Below are positions 1 to 10,083 of a stretch of DNA of 64,000 nucleotides, piece by piece. The DNA is from Nothopassalora personata. Taxonomy: Eukaryota > Ascomycota > Dothideomycetes > Mycosphaerellales > Mycosphaerellaceae. The notes beneath the pieces were generated by a model. The model saw only the letters and a list, made by a program, of their open reading frames with translations. It was not told the origin of the DNA and did not search any database. The first letter of the stretch is position 1, and each line of letters begins with the position of its first letter. The DNA is taken from the NCBI GenBank assembly GCA_033816765.1, contig CM066293.1, positions 1,302,001 to 1,366,000 of the forward strand. Direction: 5' to 3'. The translations under genes and the position numbers were made by a program.

Positions 1-3000
1 TGCTCGAGACGCTCACGCTCGACGCGGGCTGTTTCTTTCTGTCGCTCGCTATCAGCACGCTCTTCGGCTTCGCGCTGTGCAGTGCGTTCCCGTTCAAGTT
101 TGAGCTCAGCTGCCTCGCGATTCTCTTCTTCGCGTTGACGGCGGATCTCTTCCTGTCTCGCCTCTTTCGCAGCTCGGTCAGCTTCTTCCTTCAATGCCCT
201 GGTACGATCTGCTCGGCGCCGCTCTTCATCAGCCAGCTTCTGCTCGCGGCGACGTTCGCGGTCTTCCTTGGCTTGTTGCTCCTCAGTAAAGCCAAAGCTG
301 ACTCTACTCGGCTCCTTATCTCTTCCGGATCTTCCAGACATACTCGACATGCCAGCTATAGCACCAGCAGTGGCCAATGCTACGCCTCCAATGAGAGCGG
401 CATCTTGAGCAAAGTGACCACGAGTTGGGCTTGAATTTGCACGGCGCAGCTGACTTGGCCGAGAGCTCGTTGGGCTATCAAGTTCAAGTGGGCTCTGAGT
501 GAAAGCTGGCTGTGCTGGCGAGATCGGCTGAGGCGCTTTAAGAATGTCTGGACCTGGTCGCGAGACCTGGACGCCCTCATCAAAAGCACCTGGCATTGAG
601 TAAAACCTCGAAGGAATGCCAGCATCAGAGATTGGGGCCGGGTCGACATATTGCATAGGACCGGCAGGGCCGCTTGCGGTCGAAGTGCTGACCGGGCTTG
701 GCAATGGTCTACCTGTGTCATCAAGATACACCGGTTTATCCATAGGCCTGCTTGTGTCGAAGGCGGCAGACGCACCAATACCAGCAGCTAACCCAGCAAG
801 ACCTGGAGCAGCAAAAGACCCAGCGTCAGTCTGGCCATGAGCAGCTTGCTGAGAGGATGATTGACGTGGTCGTCTCGTCTTGTCTTTACCACCCCATCTC
901 CAGCCCCAAGCACCAAGAACACCTGCAGAGGACTGCGATGCTATGCTTTCCATACTCTGACGCCCAGAAAGACGACGATGGTCGCCTCCGTATGCAAGAC
1001 CGCCCTCAACGCTGGATGAGTCGTCAATATCAGACGGGACCTCGTCCTCCCAATCTTCATCCTCCGAGTCAGCATGACTGTGACGAACGTCGCGTCGTCT
1101 GCCAAGCTCTGGTCTGCTCGTGCGCTTGCTGATACGATGATCTCTTTGCGCAGCCGCCAGTGCCGCTGCTGTGGCGCCGATCCCGGCAACTGTTGCAGCA
1201 AGGTGATCGTCTGACCTCTTCCTGGAAGCTCGACCAGAAATTCGCCTGCCAGATCTGTTCGACAGGACCGACGATTTCCTGCTCAAGCCAAGACTTGATC
1301 TGCTTGCGAAGCCCTCGCCGAACGCGATGTCAGAGTTGGAGGAAGAAGCCGAGCTGTTGCTGAAGGTGAAAAATCCCTTGCGTTTCTCCTGATGCTCTCG
1401 AGAGTTCCTGCGCTGCTTGTTCTCCTTCCGCGGCGGGGAGAAGAATCCACCAAACAGTCCATGAGACTCCTGCGGTCGGTCGTTCCGAGAGATGTCATAG
1501 TACGATGACTGTGTAGGAGATCGACGATCGTTCTGCCTCGATCTGGAATCAGACGCCCCGGAGCCACCGAGCACTGTAGGGCTATGGCTTCTAGATCGTG
1601 ATCGATGTCTTCTCGAGCTGACAGCCATTCCGGCTGCGCCGAGAGCTGCACCTGCCGCTGCTGCTCCGAGCATGCCAGATGACTTGCGCTTGCGCTCTCT
1701 AGAATTTGATCGCGACTTGCGTGAGACTCGTCGCTTCTCGATGCTGCCATCCTTCTTGCGCACGGTAACGAACTCGTCCCTGTCAGGCCTGACTACACCA
1801 TACTGAGACTGACGACGCTGCTCACGAGAAGAGCTGCGGCTTCGTCGTCGCATTGCTGAGCTTTCACGATGGCCAGACTTGACGCTGTAAGTGTCATCGA
1901 AATCCCGCCTGTCACCTCGTAACGCATTGGCGGCTGCTAGAGCCCCCGCCGTAGCCAGTCCAGCGCCAAATACTCCACCTCCGCTACTCTCTCGCTTGCG
2001 TCTGCTGCTTTCAGCAGCATAGTAACGGTTGTCTTTGTCGACGCGTGTGCTGCCTTGTCGTCTGAGAGACTCGCTACTGCCCATGCGGCCTAATCGCTCT
2101 CCAGATCTTCGTCGCCGCAGGTCCTCAAATGAGTCGCGTCTCTTGTGATAGTGGTGGACTCGTGGCGCGTCCCACGCGGATGTACGGGGGTCGAAGCAGT
2201 ATTTGCATACACCAATGTACTCAGTGTACATCTCCATCTTGGCGACATCTTCATGAGTCGAGATGATGTTAAATAGACCATCCTTTAGACGAGTCAAAGG
2301 ACCCTTGTGTTCATGGAACGGCATTTGTGCCATGCCGCCGTTCTGGCCTGGTGGTGGTCCATAGTAAGCTCCTCCTGGTCCAGTTCGTGGCGATCTTGGT
2401 GGGCCCTGACATCCACCTCCATAGCCGCCTCCTGCCTCCATGTTATAAGACGTTTTCGCGTGGGTGATGTGCTGATGTTGCGGGTTGTATTCGTGAGCTG
2501 CCAAGCCGGCGGCTCCTGCTGCGGCAGCCGCGTGAAAAGGAACGTCCGAACTGGAATTGTTAGTCTGCCTACCTGGAGCCCCTGTGTTAGCAGTCGAAAA
2601 CGGTCCGTAGCCGTTCGTTGATGGGAGAGTCGGCGGGTAGGTGCTTATCGATGAAGGTGCCGTATAGTAAGCACTGCCTTCGGAGCTGTGTCGTGTCGGT
2701 TTAGCAGGCTTTGAGGTGTAGCTGGTGCCTTCTTGGAATGATGAAGAAGAGGTCTTGTAATGCTGCGATTGCGAGTGCTGATGTGAAGAGCCGCTCAATG
2801 CTGCGACGCCTGCACCTGCGGCTAATGCGGCGGGAACTCCCGTAGATGAAGTTCGAGATGGGTTCGGCTTGCTGAAGCTAGACGGCGCAGATGCAGGTGT
2901 TCTTCCAGTCTTTCCGGTCTTTGATGGCTTCGCTGGCCTTGCTGGTGTCGTCGGTGCCGTTGATGAGAGCTGCGAGTACGGAACAGGGTTAACTTTGCCA

Positions 3001-3929
3001 CCGTAGAAGTCCGCAGCAGACCCGTGGCCAGTATCTGGAGCAGGATTTGCCTCCGAACTGGGCGCGATCAAGTGAAGGTCGGGGTTTACGAGCATGTTTG
3101 GTGTAGCTGTGCGATGACCGGGCTGATGCTCTACACTTTGCCCTTCGTCGAGATAGTAGTCCGCGGCATGTCCATAGGAATCTGCACGGCTCGGCATTGA
3201 AGGTGGCATCTGAGGTCGTGCATATGGGTCTTGGCCAGGGAACTGATGCTGGTACGCATCGCTGGGCAATGCGCCGGACATCATTGCGGGATCAGACAGT
3301 CCCCTTTGTCCACCAGCATACTGGCCGGGAAACTTCTCGAAACTCCCGGGCGTTGATATCGCCCTAGATCCCTCGGTGACCAGTTCCGGCTCCCGCCTCG
3401 ATCGTTCCCTATCCTTGTCGCGTGACTTGTCAGTCGTCTTGCTCTCCTTGCGCTTCTCTCTCCGCTCCCTCGAGTGGCTCCGCGACCCCTCCTTCTCGCT
3501 GCGCGCACTCTTCCGTCTCTTCTCGTCGCCACTTCCTCTCTTCTTGCTCCTCCTCTCACTGCGCGCATCTTTTTCGTCGTCCTCCCACTCATCTCCATCA
3601 TCTGGGAGCATTCGCAACGCACTTGCAGTCAACGGACGCACCTCTCCCACACGCGAAGACGGCGCAGTCACGTACTGCGACGGGCCCGATGAAGTGTAGG
3701 ACGATCCATTCTCATATGTGGAGCCGCCCCTGTCGTACATACTGCCAGGTCTGCCAATCTTCCGTCGTTCGCGGTCTCTGTCGTCATCCCGGCGTGAAGT
3801 GGTCGAGATGACAGACTCGGCGCGATGGCTCTTCTTCCTGCGCGACTGCGACTCGTCTTTGGTCGGCTTGCCAGCGACACTTCCCTCGCCGCCCTTCTCA
3901 GAGCGGCCCTGAAATGCCGCTTTCCACAT
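1..3929 (-). CDS. Large disordered Ser/Arg/Ala-rich fungal protein (involucrin-repeat-like), 3' end outside window
   Basis: One uninterrupted minus-strand reading frame of about 1,309 codons runs from the ATG at 3929 off the left edge, so only the N-terminal part is seen. It begins MWKAAFQGRSEKGG and is mostly low-complexity: RS/RE-rich stretches, Pro/Gln/Tyr-rich stretches and repeated Ala/Gly-rich hydrophobic segments such as AALAAGAGVAALSG. One ordered-looking island (about 2110-2290) reads EDVAKMEMYTEYIGVCKYCF followed by DAPRVHHYHKRR, with a Cys-x2-Cys pair. The visible C-terminal part (about 3-330) is a long Arg/Glu/Ala helix rich in EERRRADR-type heptads, probably coiled coil. The architecture resembles the giant fungal proteins annotated as involucrin repeat proteins or DUF3824 proteins; that is recognition from memory, and the function is unknown. 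No intron is needed in the visible part. Confidence 0.82.
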   Translation of the reverse strand, partial: MWKAAFQGRSEKGGEGSVAGKPTKDESQSRRKKSHRAESVISTTSRRDDDRDRERRKIGRPGSMYDRGGSTYENGSSYTSSGPSQYVTAPSSRVGEVRPLTASALRMLPDDGDEWEDDEKDARSERRSKKRGSGDEKRRKSARSEKEGSRSHSRERREKRKESKTTDKSRDKDRERSRREPELVTEGSRAISTPGSFEKFPGQYAGGQRGLSDPAMMSGALPSDAYQHQFPGQDPYARPQMPPSMPSRADSYGHAADYYLDEGQSVEHQPGHRTATPNMLVNPDLHLIAPSSEANPAPDTGHGSAADFYGGKVNPVPYSQLSSTAPTTPARPAKPSKTGKTGRTPASAPSSFSKPNPSRTSSTGVPAALAAGAGVAALSGSSHQHSQSQHYKTSSSSFQEGTSYTSKPAKPTRHSSEGSAYYTAPSSISTYPPTLPSTNGYGPFSTANTGAPGRQTNNSSSDVPFHAAAAAGAAGLAAHEYNPQHQHITHAKTSYNMEAGGGYGGGCQGPPRSPRTGPGGAYYGPPPGQNGGMAQMPFHEHKGPLTRLKDGLFNIISTHEDVAKMEMYTEYIGVCKYCFDPRTSAWDAPRVHHYHKRRDSFEDLRRRRSGERLGRMGSSESLRRQGSTRVDKDNRYYAAESSRRKRESSGGGVFGAGLATAGALAAANALRGDRRDFDDTYSVKSGHRESSAMRRRSRSSSREQRRQSQYGVVRPDRDEFVTVRKKDGSIEKRRVSRKSRSNSRERKRKSSGMLGAAAAGAALGAAGMAVSSRRHRSRSRSHSPTVLGGSGASDSRSRQNDRRSPTQSSYYDISRNDRPQESHGLFGGFFSPPRKENKQRRNSREHQEKRKGFFTFSNSSASSSNSDIAFGEGFASRSSLGLSRKSSVLSNRSGRRISGRASRKRSDDHLAATVAGIGATAAALAAAQRDHRISKRTSRPELGRRRDVRHSHADSEDEDWEDEVPSDIDDSSSVEGGLAYGGDHRRLSGRQSMESIASQSSAGVLGAWGWRWGGKDKTRRPRQSSSQQAAHGQTDAGSFAAPGLAGLAAGIGASAAFDTSRPMDKPVYLDDTGRPLPSPVSTSTASGPAGPMQYVDPAPISDAGIPSRFYSMPGAFDEGVQVSRPGPDILKAPQPISPAQPAFTQSPLELDSPTSSRPSQLRRANSSPTRGHFAQDAALIGGVALATAGAIAGMSSMSGRSGRDKEPSRVSFGFTEEQQAKEDRERRREQKLADEERRRADRTRALKEEADRAAKEARQEEIRRQREEENREAAELKLERERTAQREAEERADSERQKETARVERERLE

Positions 3930-4339
3930 GTTTGTTATGTTTCAAGGAGAACAGATTGGGTTGAAAGATGGATTATCGATTAGTGACTTGTACAAAAATG
4001 TCGCGTCGCACAGGTCTGGCGGATGCTCTGTCGGTATTGGCCTTCGTCGTAGCACTCGGGACTGGTCGTAGCGTCGGTGTCGTAGCAAGCTGATATACGA
4101 TCAAAGCTCGTCTGTTTGGTCGTGTCGTCGTCGATGGGGGGTCGTGTCGCGTACGGACAGTCCTAACCACACTATACACACGCAGTGTACAATATGACGG
4201 CAAGAATCGCTGTACAGCACAACCACGAGCAAGGCACATTATGCAGTACGGTCGCACCCGGGTTCCTTTATTGGCTGATGCACAATGCGTTGGCAGCACA
4301 GCTCAAGTGTCCATGCCTGCAGGGCTCTACAGACGGTGG
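3930..4339. other. Intergenic: upstream region of the large disordered gene
   Basis: This stretch of about 410 bases lies between the start of the large minus-strand gene and the left inverted repeat of the DNA transposon. It should hold the promoter and 5' UTR of that gene. I see no convincing ORF or repeat in it. Confidence 0.5.
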
Positions 4340-4367
4340 CAACCTGCGGACAGCAAAATGGAAACTA
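4340..4367 (+). repeat. Left terminal inverted repeat of DNA transposon
   Basis: Starts CAACCTGCGGACAGCAAAAT and continues GGAAACTA. It matches the reverse complement of 5655-5682 at 27 of 28 positions; the single difference is G versus A, a transition of the RIP type. Confidence 0.9.
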
Positions 4368-4427
4368 AGATTTTTAGACACTCCGCACTTTAAACAACGA
4401 CAATACGACAACAAACAACGTTTAGTA

Positions 4428-5573
4428 TTACGTCTTTTGACCTTCGTTATCTAAACACGCTTTTAGACGTCCGGGCATACTATCTACGCTATTGTTTACT
4501 TGTTTATCCGTAATTTCCTCGAAACTCCGTATCGCCTCCGCCCGTACGTCCTCTCTCGTAAACCGCGCGTACTTTCGAAACTTATTCTTCGTTATACCCG
4601 CTATTGTTTCGACGACCGAGATGTCCGGCGAAGTACGAGCGTTTATATAATACGGTATACCGTTTGCCTTTTTAAACGCCGTAGTCTTCGCCGAAGTATG
4701 CGAACTATCGACGTCCTCTTCGATAATAGATCCCGGACGCTCTTTAAGAAGCGGTAGAATAATCGGTTTAAGGAATTCTTCGATATATTACTCGCTAGAC
4801 ATTTTACCGTTTATATTCCGCGGCGTATACTCGTAGTATCGGACGCCTAGATTATAGCCGGTTATAACGAAAAAATGTACGTCCTTCGATTCTTCGTCGT
4901 TTCGCGGTATCGGGTCTCTTTTCGGGCCTTTCCTTCGTCCTTTTACGCCTTTCGCTCGCTTCGAAATACGGCGAATACATTCTCGACGGTTACGAGTCCC
5001 TACGCGTCGAAAGATATAATGTCTATTCTCTTCGTAGCCTTGTCCGAAATAGAACTCGTCCGTAAAGAGTATATTTCGATAGTCTTCTTTATTCGGGCGT
5101 TCGGCGAGTAGTTTTTTTGCGAAGGCTACTCGCGCTACGGCGTGTCCGTCGTCGAGTTCTTCCTCCGTACGCGCTATATATCGCCCTATATTCTCTTTCC
5201 GTAGCGCGCGTCTTATAGTCCTATCGTCGACGTCCGGGAGATTCGCTTCGTAGCGTAGAGAGCCGTAATCGAGGTCGTGTCCTTCGTACTCGTTCTTCTC
5301 GATAGCGTCGACGGCGTCGTCTATTTGTTCTTGTCCTAGACGTAATACGTCGTCGCCGCGGTAACCGCCGCGAGGCTCTTCGTTCGGCGCGAAAGTACGT
5401 CGTTCTTTCGAAGAAAGCGTCTTCGAAACTTGTCCTTTACGGGTACCGAATAGCTTTCCTACGGTTTCGAGTTTTTGCGGCTCGTTATATTTTCCCTCGG
5501 CGGCTAAAAAGTCGAGCATTTTCTTCGCGCCGCGGACTTCGCTCTTCGTAGGAGTATTCTAATGTTCGGGCAT
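4428..5573 (-). pseudogene. Tc1/mariner-family DDE transposase, broken by two nonsense mutations
   Basis: A frame of 382 codons from the ATG at 5573 to a TAA at 4428-4430 is intact apart from two internal stops: TAG at 5559-5561 (four codons after the start) and TAA at 4788-4790. N-terminal helix-turn-helix-like sequence is followed by a DDE endonuclease domain: the first Asp lies in ILFTDEFYF, then ITGYNLGVRYYEYT and NINGKM, and after the second stop EEDVDSSHT in place of the usual second-Asp motif. Both stops fit Gln codons hit by C-to-T change. The longest remaining open piece is 4788-5519. It is a dead copy, although the frame has no indels. Family assignment is by motif recognition. Confidence 0.88.
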
Positions 5574-5654
5574 CGTTACTAGTATTGTTATCTCGAAGAG
5601 GGAGTAAAACTTACGAGATTGCGACAAGGCTACGGAGGGAGCGGGAGTGGGGGC

Positions 5655-5682
5655 TAGTTTCTATTTTGCTGTCCGCAGGTTG
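5655..5682 (-). repeat. Right terminal inverted repeat of DNA transposon
   Basis: Reverse complement begins CAACCTGCGGACAGCAAAAT, pairing with 4340-4367. It marks the right end of the element; GGTGG follows directly at 5683-5687. Confidence 0.9.
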
Positions 5683-8271
5683 GGTGGCTTAGCACAGAAC
5701 CCACGGAGATCGTTAGCGAAACTCTATGTCATGTTCCCATGTACTGCATTGATCAAGGTAGTGAAAAGGTTGTGAGAACATGCTCAAAGGCTGATATACT
5801 ACGATATGGCATATTGGGTATCAATGTGTGCAGTCAAACACCGGCAACACTTCGCATACGGTGAGTGCGCCCAAGCTCCGTATCGTATCCTTGTGCACAG
5901 TAAAGACACGGGCCACAGACTGCCCAGCATATGGATAGCACATGCCAATATCATCTACTGTACCTCATATTCATCACTCTCCACCTACGACTCCCAGAAA
6001 CATATAACTATACGCCAAGAATCACCATCGCCTCCTTCCAACGAACATTTCGCTTTTGACGGGAGAGCTCTTTCCTGAGCTGCTAGCAAAGGTCTTGGCA
6101 CTCAGGCATCAAGCTGTTTTCTCCCATTCTGAGCCAGGTCATCAATCCACGGAAATGACTAAACGTTTGGGCAGCGCTTATGGCTTCCACTCTCCCAGGC
6201 TTCGATTCGTTGACATGTTGTGCATCGATGTTTTCTTTAGATCACATTTCAACCGCAGTGTATACACTATTGCTCGGCTCCTTCAGCCCACCCCCCTCCC
6301 CTCCCCATCCCCCCGGGGGGGTCCGGAAGCCCCTCGAAATAACTCTTCCGCCGTTGAACCGCCTTCTAATTCTCGCGTTCCTCAGCAAACATGCTCATGC
6401 ATTTCCTTACGATCCGTAATGACTGCGTCTTGAAGAATGTGGCAGAGCTCCCCTGTCATGAGGATGGAAGGAATCGAGCTTCTCGTGCTCTAGAATGACC
6501 GTTGACGTCCGTGAAGCAGAGTGTTCTGGATGGTCATTTCCACCCAACGCGTAGAGCTCCAAAGAGGGCCTCTGTGAAGCAGTTTGACTCCTCTCTTACA
6601 TGGACGCACTGACTCGCACAATACCCACAACGGGCTGATCAATGACGACACTCAGTACAGTAGAAGCGTTCCGCATATGGCGCATTTTTGATAGCTTTGT
6701 GAATTGCTCATCAAAATCAGTGTGGTCCTTGACCTAGGCCCAGGATCTCTTGACGCCGCTCGCTGCAGCCTTCATGATCGCAGTACGTCGAAGAGTGGAG
6801 GTTGAGGTATAGGAGTTAAGCTTATGTTGCCCACGGTCGAGTACAAGTCATTGATCGAGGAATCGGTCAAACCAGCTGGTTTTCCGCTGAACAAAGTAGT
6901 CCCGGTTCTGAACGAACGTTCCGCTTTGATTGAGGTAATGGCGACTCCAACGCATAGTGCGCATAATGCGTTAGTGATTCTCGCGTGTAGCTGCGTTGAT
7001 GGTCAATGTAGCGAAAGAGCTAAGATGTGGCGGACTTTCACGTGCTTGATGGCATTCAGCTGATCCTACTACATACCCGCATAGGAAGCCACAGTCTTCG
7101 GGCTTTTAAGGCTTCGCGAAGGTATAAGCTGGGTCTGCCGTTCTGGAGGATATGATCAACTTTGCATCTACAAGGTCCGCAAGGATTAGACAAAGAGCAG
7201 AGGATACTTGCAAAAGAGAATCGTATGGTCATGGCAAGTCCATGGTTTCGTAGTGATCATGGCGGGAAGTCTGTGGCTAGGAAATGCCATCCCTTCTGGT
7301 GGCAATGATGTCTGTTTTCATTCCGCAATATAAGAAGCGGCAGGCACAATCGTGGTCGGAAACGTGTGAATGCAACGAGAACAGGCTCGTGAGCACCTTG
7401 AGGCTACTGTTCAGGTATCTGCGCGTTTATCACGGCGATTGCTAACGACCCTGCCCTGTAATTCGATGTAGTAGTGAATACTCGGTTCTCATGTGGCTTC
7501 CAGGGTCATGTGACCTCGCTAGGCGCGCTAGCGCGGCGTCCTCCGCTCGCCCAGCAATCTTGCCGCCTAGAAGCGGCTTCGGCCTTTATTGCAACGCTTC
7601 TCCTCTTCTCATCCTCACCTGATCACCAACCACCACCTCACGCACCTCTTCCGCACCCACCAACATCCTCCCCACCCATCACCAGCATCGTCGCCCACCG
7701 CGTAAGAATCACACGACAACATCGTGCGCAGTACCGACCTGCGACATCTTACCCTCTTGACATATCGACCACCGCGCTGTATTTGCGTCACACGGCGAGC
7801 GCCTGAGATAAGGTAAGCAGTGACGAAAATCGGGTGGCGGGCATCAGAAAAATCATCGCAAGAATTAAGAGCTGGACTCGTCACGGACACTGTCTTTTCT
7901 GAACACTCGCGTGCTTTGTTCACGCCTCATACTGTGTCTTGGGGCGCCTGCTTGCTTCACTGCAGCACCGCCACTTCAACCACTATTTGAGAAAGAGAGA
8001 CAGAGACACCAGCCATTTGGCAGGCATTGTCGCAGACAGCTGCTATTGAATACAAATCCACCTTTCCAAGGTCGTGCATCTTTGAACCAGCGGACATCGC
8101 CTCTTGTTCGCTTGTACAACAGTTGTCTTCACCATATCTACTCACGTGTACTACTATTGCGGGAAAGAATTACTACTGCTGTTGTATTCCACTGGACCGA
8201 CAACACACTACAATCAAACCACTTCAAGGCCCAAGTACCCGGCCGACAGGTAACACGACACGCCCGCAACC
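5683..8271. other. Long intergenic region, no convincing gene
   Basis: About 2.6 kb separates the DNA transposon from mpe1. The minus strand has no ORF of 60 or more codons between about 5700 and 7600. Plus-strand ORFs (for example 6824-7063) show no recognisable motif. A C-run/G-run palindrome (CCCCCCGGGGGGG) sits near 6310-6322. The last several hundred bases are pyrimidine-rich and probably contain the promoter and 5' UTR of mpe1. Confidence 0.5.
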
Positions 8272-10083
8272 ATGTCTTCATCCATCTTCTTCCGGTTCAA
8301 GTCCCGGAAGGATGCGCTCCAGATCAACTTCGATGGCACCAGTCTGTCTGTGTTTGAAGTGAAGCGCGAGATCATGAACATCTCACGCATGGGTGATGGC
8401 AAGGACTTCGACCTCGAGATCTACATGCCCGATACCATGGAAGGTGAGTCACTTCTTCACTCCACTACAAGTTTTATCATGGGCTAACACTCCACAGCCT
8501 ACAACGACGATACCACACAGATCCCGCGCTCGACGACCGTCATTGCGCGGCGGCTGCCTGCGTCGAAGCCAGGAGCAGGAAGAGCGGCACGTTACGTCAC
8601 TGGCCAGATGCCTGTACATGCTAGAAGTACTCGCATCGAGCCACAGAGCATGACGTCTGCTGCCATGGTGAATGGAGCTGCGATGACGGAGGAGCAGAAG
8701 ATGGACGCTATATTCAAGCAGAACAAAGAGCAGATGAGAGCAGACATACAAAGCTCTGCTGGCAGACCTGTACACAAGCCCATACACAAGTCTTCCGCTG
8801 TCCCTGATAAGCCGCTACCCCCTGGCTATATGTGTCATCGCTGCGGCAAAGGCGGTCACTGGATTCAAGCATGTCCTACCAACAATGATCCCAACTTTGA
8901 GCGTGGACACAAGTTCAAGCGCACTACTGGCATTCCGAAGTCTTTTCACGTGGCAATCGATGTGGAGCATGCCATCGGTGAAGATGGACAAGTTGACCCT
9001 ACCAAGCTTGGTAAGGGTGCCATGTACACTCAGGACGGGAAATGGGTCAAGACCAAGACAGATGATGTTGCCTGGCAGAAGTTGCAGGATCAGCAGAAGG
9101 CGGCTGCAGAGAAGGCGAAGGAGGCTGAGTCGGGTAGCCAGGAGCTTCGTGATCGTGGACTAGAGTGCTCAATCGACCACCGTCCTTTTGCAAACCCACA
9201 CAAGACTCCTTGCTGTGGCAAGACATACTGCTTCGACTGCATTGATCGAGCTGTTCTTGAGTCGAGTGACCTTGCTTGTCCAAACTGCGGCGAGCAAGTC
9301 ATCCTCGATGATCTACAGCCAGACGCGGAAACTGCCAAGAAGCTGTCAGATTTCGAAGCAGAGAAGAAGATCGACAAACAGCGCAAGGATAAAGAAGGGG
9401 CACACAGTCCTGCTGCTGGCACGCCTGAGCCAACATCTCCATCCGCTGCACCAGAAGCCAAGGCCAACGGCGGCGACTCACCATCATCTACCAAGTCCGA
9501 CTCGAAGAAGCGCAAAGCAGACGATGAACTCGAGAACAAGCGTCGCCCAAGCAACCCAGCTGAGATGAAGAAGACTGCATCTAAGCAGGACACCCCACAA
9601 CCGCCAACAGGCCCAGCATCGCAGTCAGCCACACCACAGCCGCCTAAGGGACCAAAAGCGATGGCAGAGAAGAACGTCCAAGAACAGTTCACCCAGCAGA
9701 TGAACAACATGTTCGGCTCCATGCCAGGTTCTCAAGGTGGCATGAACGCTTTCCCGCCACAGATGATGAACCCGATGATGATGCCCGGCATGATGCCAAT
9801 GGGAAACATGCCGTTCAACCCCATGATGATGCAGTCGATGGGTGGCATGAACATGGGCATGAGCATGGGAATGAATAGTACGAATGGTATGAATGGCATG
9901 AATGGTATGAATGGAAAATTGGGCGGATTCCAGAACCAGCAGCCAGGTTGGATGCGGACTGGAGGCATCCCGACGGGCCCTGCCGCTGGGAACGACAGCG
10001 CGTACATGCGGCAGCCGGTCAACCCGCATAGGCATCAGGGACGGCAGAGGAGGCAGAGGAGCGTGGATTATAAGCAGATGTGA
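8272..10083 (+). CDS. mpe1: Mpe1/RBBP6-type cleavage and polyadenylation factor subunit (DWNN, zinc knuckle, RING)
   Basis: Two exons, 8272-8443 and 8498-10083, are joined over a 54-nt intron (GTGAGT..CCACAG), giving 585 aa. Residues 1 to about 76 are a DWNN ubiquitin-like domain (MSSSIFFRFKSRK start). A CCHC zinc knuckle CHRCGKGGHW follows at about 170-183, and a RING/U-box at about 281-321 (CSIDHRPF, CCGKTYCFDC, CPNC). A charged linker leads to a Met/Asn/Gly-rich tail (about 459-531). In yeast, Mpe1 is an essential subunit of the nuclear cleavage and polyadenylation factor and acts as a ubiquitin-ligase-like protein; RBBP6 is the human homologue. The domain order is diagnostic. The Met-rich tail (MNGMNGMNG) is less conserved and likely disordered. 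Confidence 0.95.

Larger units (their letters stand above)
4340..5682 (-). mobile_element. RIP-mutated Tc1/mariner-type DNA transposon, complete ends
   Basis: A 1,343-bp element is bounded by a 28-bp imperfect inverted repeat, one mismatch, and encodes a single transposase on the minus strand. Its composition differs sharply from its flanks: CpG is common, CpA and TpG are scarce and TpA is abundant in the coding part, as expected after repeat-induced point mutation. Both in-frame stops in the transposase are CAR-to-TAR changes. Immediately outside the repeats, GGTGG occurs on both sides (4335-4339 and 5683-5687). That could be a 5-bp target duplication, which is unexpected for a Tc1/mariner element (normally TA). 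Confidence 0.85.

Noticed and set aside
4367..5656. TA dinucleotides just inside the inverted repeats as the target duplication of a smaller element
   Set aside because: The 28-bp repeat lies outside them and sequence just inside does not form an inverted repeat, so the outer repeats are the element ends.
6300..6325. C-run/G-run palindrome as a terminator or hairpin element
   Set aside because: It is a single low-complexity run in a gene-free stretch with no partner gene end.
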